DNA of 5,972 bases from Candidatus Symbiothrix sp. Lineage in GTDB: Bacteria; Bacteroidota; Bacteroidia; Bacteroidales; Azobacteroidaceae. Positions 3,849-5,972 of this stretch are shown here, piece by piece (positions within the stretch are counted from its first letter, which is position 1; each line of letters opens with the position of its first letter). Under the pieces are notes generated by a model. It ran no database searches, was not told where the DNA came from, and saw only the letters and a program-made list of their open reading frames with translations. The stretch spans positions 1-5,972 of the forward strand of contig JAITXK010000119.1 of the NCBI GenBank assembly GCA_031284765.1, in the 5' to 3' direction. A program made the position numbers and the translations under genes.

Positions 3849-5969
3849 ATGTCTATCAACAAACTAATGATTTGCATTTGCTATTTACTCTGCGGGCAAA
3901 CACTATTGGGGCAAACAGACACGCTGCCAGGAACATCTGTATATCCCAAGGACCCCATTATATACACCTTGGAGGAAGTTACCGTTTCGTCCCGCTCCAA
4001 GAACGATAACATCACGGGCACAACGATGGGCGTGGAACAGATGAAGATGAAAGAAATACGGCGCTTGCCCATGCTGATGGGCGAAGTGGATGTCCTCAAG
4101 GGGATTCAACTGCTACCGGGCGTACAGGCTACCGCTGAAGGGACTTCGGGTTTTAGTGTGCGTGGCGGATCTCCCGACCAGAATCTGATTCTGATAGACA
4201 ACACGACGGTGTATAATGCTTCCCATTTGTTGGGCTTTTTCTCCGTCTTCAACAACGATGTGGTCAGCGGATTGGAACTGTACAAAGGGGATATGCCGCT
4301 GCAATTCGGCGGCCGGTTGTCGTCATTGCTGAGTATAGAAACAAAATCGGAGATGCCTGATCGTTGGGGAGGAACAGGGGGTATCGGACTGATATCGAGC
4401 CGTTTGATGCTTGAAGGACCCGCCGGAAAACAAACATCGTGGTTGGTGGGCGGAAGACGCAGCTATGTTGACCTTTTTTTTGGCCTTTCAAATACGGAAA
4501 TGGTACAAAACTCCATACTTCATTTTTACGACCTGAACGCTAAACTCTCCCACCGAATTTCGAATAAAGACCGGATTGAAATCAACACTTACTACGGAAG
4601 AGATGCTTTTGGAGCCGAAATGGGCGAATTTGATTATGGGAATACTGCTGCTTCCGTGCTTTGGAAGCACACGTTCTCAGAAAATCTGTTTTCCAAATTC
4701 AGCGTTCATCTGAGCGATTACACTTATCGGTTGGGGGCATCACTCGACGAGATGGCTGTGGATTGGCGTGCGGGAATTGCTGATGTGGCGCTCAAAGCCA
4801 ATTTCAATCATCAGCTCAATGGTTGGTTGAATTTGAATTACGGTGTTTCGAGCATTATACATCGCCTGAATCCGGGCAAAATCATCATCAGCGGAAATAA
4901 CGCAAACCAATTAGACATGCAAAAAAACGATGCCTTGGAGCATGGCGTTTATTTGTCGAATGAACAGAACGTGACCGGCAACTTGTCGCTCCGGTATGGT
5001 CTGAGAGTATCTGTCTTCCAAAATCTGGGCGGATTGACCGGCTACAGTTATGATAGCAATTACGAAGTAGCCGATTCCATATACTACAAGGCCGGTAGCA
5101 TTTACAATACCTACGGACAATTGGAGCCGCGCGTTGGGGCGGTATATCTTATCAACAACCATTCATCGGTCAAGGCTAATTATGCGCGGAATGCACAGTT
5201 TATTCAGTTGGCTGAAAATTCGGCCTCAGGCTCGCCGCTCAATGTATGGTTTGCCGCAAGTCCGAATATCAAACCCCAAACGGTGGATAACTTTTCTATC
5301 GGATATTTCCGAAATTTCAATAATAACCGGTATGAAACTTCGGTAGAAGCGTATTATAAGGATATGCAAAATGTAATTGATTTCGGAGAACATGCCGAGC
5401 TACTGATGAACCCGCAACTCGAAGGAGAAGTTCGCACGGGAACGGGCAAGGCTTACGGCATGGAATTATCGGTGAAAAAGAACTCCGGCAAACTAACAGG
5501 CTTTTTCAATTATACTCTCTCCCGCTCGGAGCGCACGATACCTGAAGTCAACAACGGAAAAACCTATTTAGCTCCTTTCGATAAAACGCACGCAGTGAAT
5601 ATTGCGCTCAATTATGAGTTTAGCAAACAATGGAATACTTCGGCTACCTGGGTGTATGCCACCGGCGCACCAACCACTTATCCTACCGGACGGTTTCAAA
5701 TTGGCGACGAATATTTTCCCGTATATTCGGGACGCAACGAATACCGCAGACCCGACTATCACCGTCTCGACCTTTCGTTGACATACGTTCCCATTCCCAA
5801 TGCAAAAAAACCTTGGCAGGGCGAATGGAACTTTTCAATATACAACGCTTACGGACGAAAAAATCCCTGGTTGATTTCCTACAACCAAACGGAAACATCC
5901 ACTCCTACGGCTGAGATGACCTATCTTTTCCGTTTCATACCTTCTGTTACTTATAATTTCAAATTCTAA
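3849..5969 (+). CDS. TonB-dependent outer-membrane receptor without N-terminal carboxypeptidase-regulatory-like domain
   Basis: A complete 706-residue receptor. Residues 1-21 form a signal peptide (KLMICICYLLCGQTLLG, likely cut before Q22). A short linker contains a TonB-box-like TLEEVTVSSR (40-49). The plug domain (about 45-165) shows LPGVQATAEGTSGFSVRGG (89-107), the DQNLILID segment and LELYKGDMPLQFGGRLSS. The remainder (about 170-706) is a 22-stranded-barrel type sequence ending in VTYNFKF with a terminal aromatic residue, as expected for outer-membrane assembly. Substrates in this group (siderophores, glycans, peptides) cannot be told from sequence. Close Bacteroidota relatives normally carry an 80-100 residue CarboxypepD_reg-like domain between the signal peptide and the plug; here there are only about 18 residues. 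No SusD-like partner is visible. It follows the DUF1905 gene by 20 bases and may be read through from its promoter. Confidence 0.88.
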   Translation: MSINKLMICICYLLCGQTLLGQTDTLPGTSVYPKDPIIYTLEEVTVSSRSKNDNITGTTMGVEQMKMKEIRRLPMLMGEVDVLKGIQLLPGVQATAEGTSGFSVRGGSPDQNLILIDNTTVYNASHLLGFFSVFNNDVVSGLELYKGDMPLQFGGRLSSLLSIETKSEMPDRWGGTGGIGLISSRLMLEGPAGKQTSWLVGGRRSYVDLFFGLSNTEMVQNSILHFYDLNAKLSHRISNKDRIEINTYYGRDAFGAEMGEFDYGNTAASVLWKHTFSENLFSKFSVHLSDYTYRLGASLDEMAVDWRAGIADVALKANFNHQLNGWLNLNYGVSSIIHRLNPGKIIISGNNANQLDMQKNDALEHGVYLSNEQNVTGNLSLRYGLRVSVFQNLGGLTGYSYDSNYEVADSIYYKAGSIYNTYGQLEPRVGAVYLINNHSSVKANYARNAQFIQLAENSASGSPLNVWFAASPNIKPQTVDNFSIGYFRNFNNNRYETSVEAYYKDMQNVIDFGEHAELLMNPQLEGEVRTGTGKAYGMELSVKKNSGKLTGFFNYTLSRSERTIPEVNNGKTYLAPFDKTHAVNIALNYEFSKQWNTSATWVYATGAPTTYPTGRFQIGDEYFPVYSGRNEYRRPDYHRLDLSLTYVPIPNAKKPWQGEWNFSIYNAYGRKNPWLISYNQTETSTPTAEMTYLFRFIPSVTYNFKF

Positions 5970-5972
5970 ACA

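Noticed and set aside
3849..5969. A SusC/SusD-type glycan uptake locus.
   Set aside because: No SusD-like lipoprotein follows within the window, the receptor is shorter than SusC proteins, and it lacks their N-terminal domain.

Overview
The window looks like chromosomal DNA from a member of the Bacteroidota, probably Bacteroidales-like. Three things support this: promoter-like boxes of the TAnnTTTG type (3115-3122 on +, 2740-2747 on -), a TonB-dependent receptor of a kind typical of that phylum, and starts without a Shine-Dalgarno sequence in most of the host-like genes. Base composition is not uniform. Positions 1-1290 and 2650-5972 have ordinary mixed composition. The block at about 1290-2640 is strikingly AT-rich, and its genes have strong AGGAGG/AAGGAG ribosome sites, so it looks imported, perhaps from a Firmicutes-like donor.

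Layout. (1) 70-906, minus: an intact YhfC-type membrane protease, ending in a dispersed 28-bp palindrome. (2) 907-1297: a graveyard holding the 3' end of an AAA ATPase (DUF4143 type, plus strand) joined to an internal fragment of a leucine-carboxyl-methyltransferase-like enzyme (minus strand), followed by a 64-bp inverted-repeat-bounded element. (3) 1298-2556, minus: a tightly packed set of a half-length VOC/PhnB-like gene, a six-helix membrane protein and a secreted DUF2141 protein. (4) 2647-2672: a second copy of one half of the 64-bp element. Behind it lie a Bacteroidota-type promoter and the 5' stump of a TolC-family gene, which carries a second copy of the 28-bp palindrome inside its reading frame. 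(5) 3115-5969, plus: a promoter followed by a DUF1801 protein, a DUF1905 protein (ATGA overlap) and, 20 nt later, a TonB-dependent receptor that lacks the usual N-terminal carboxypeptidase-regulatory-like domain.

The most interesting reading is that 1226-2672 is an integron-like gene cassette. A promoter at 2740-2769 fires into a half site at 2647-2672. The AT-rich gene set follows, and it ends at a palindromic attC-like element at 1226-1289. Gene fragments flank both sides. No integrase gene is present, and the sites do not match the classical attC consensus exactly, so this is a hypothesis. The other clear structural signal is the 28-bp palindromic repeat, which sits both at a gene end and inside a coding sequence, where it encodes VETRHATSV.
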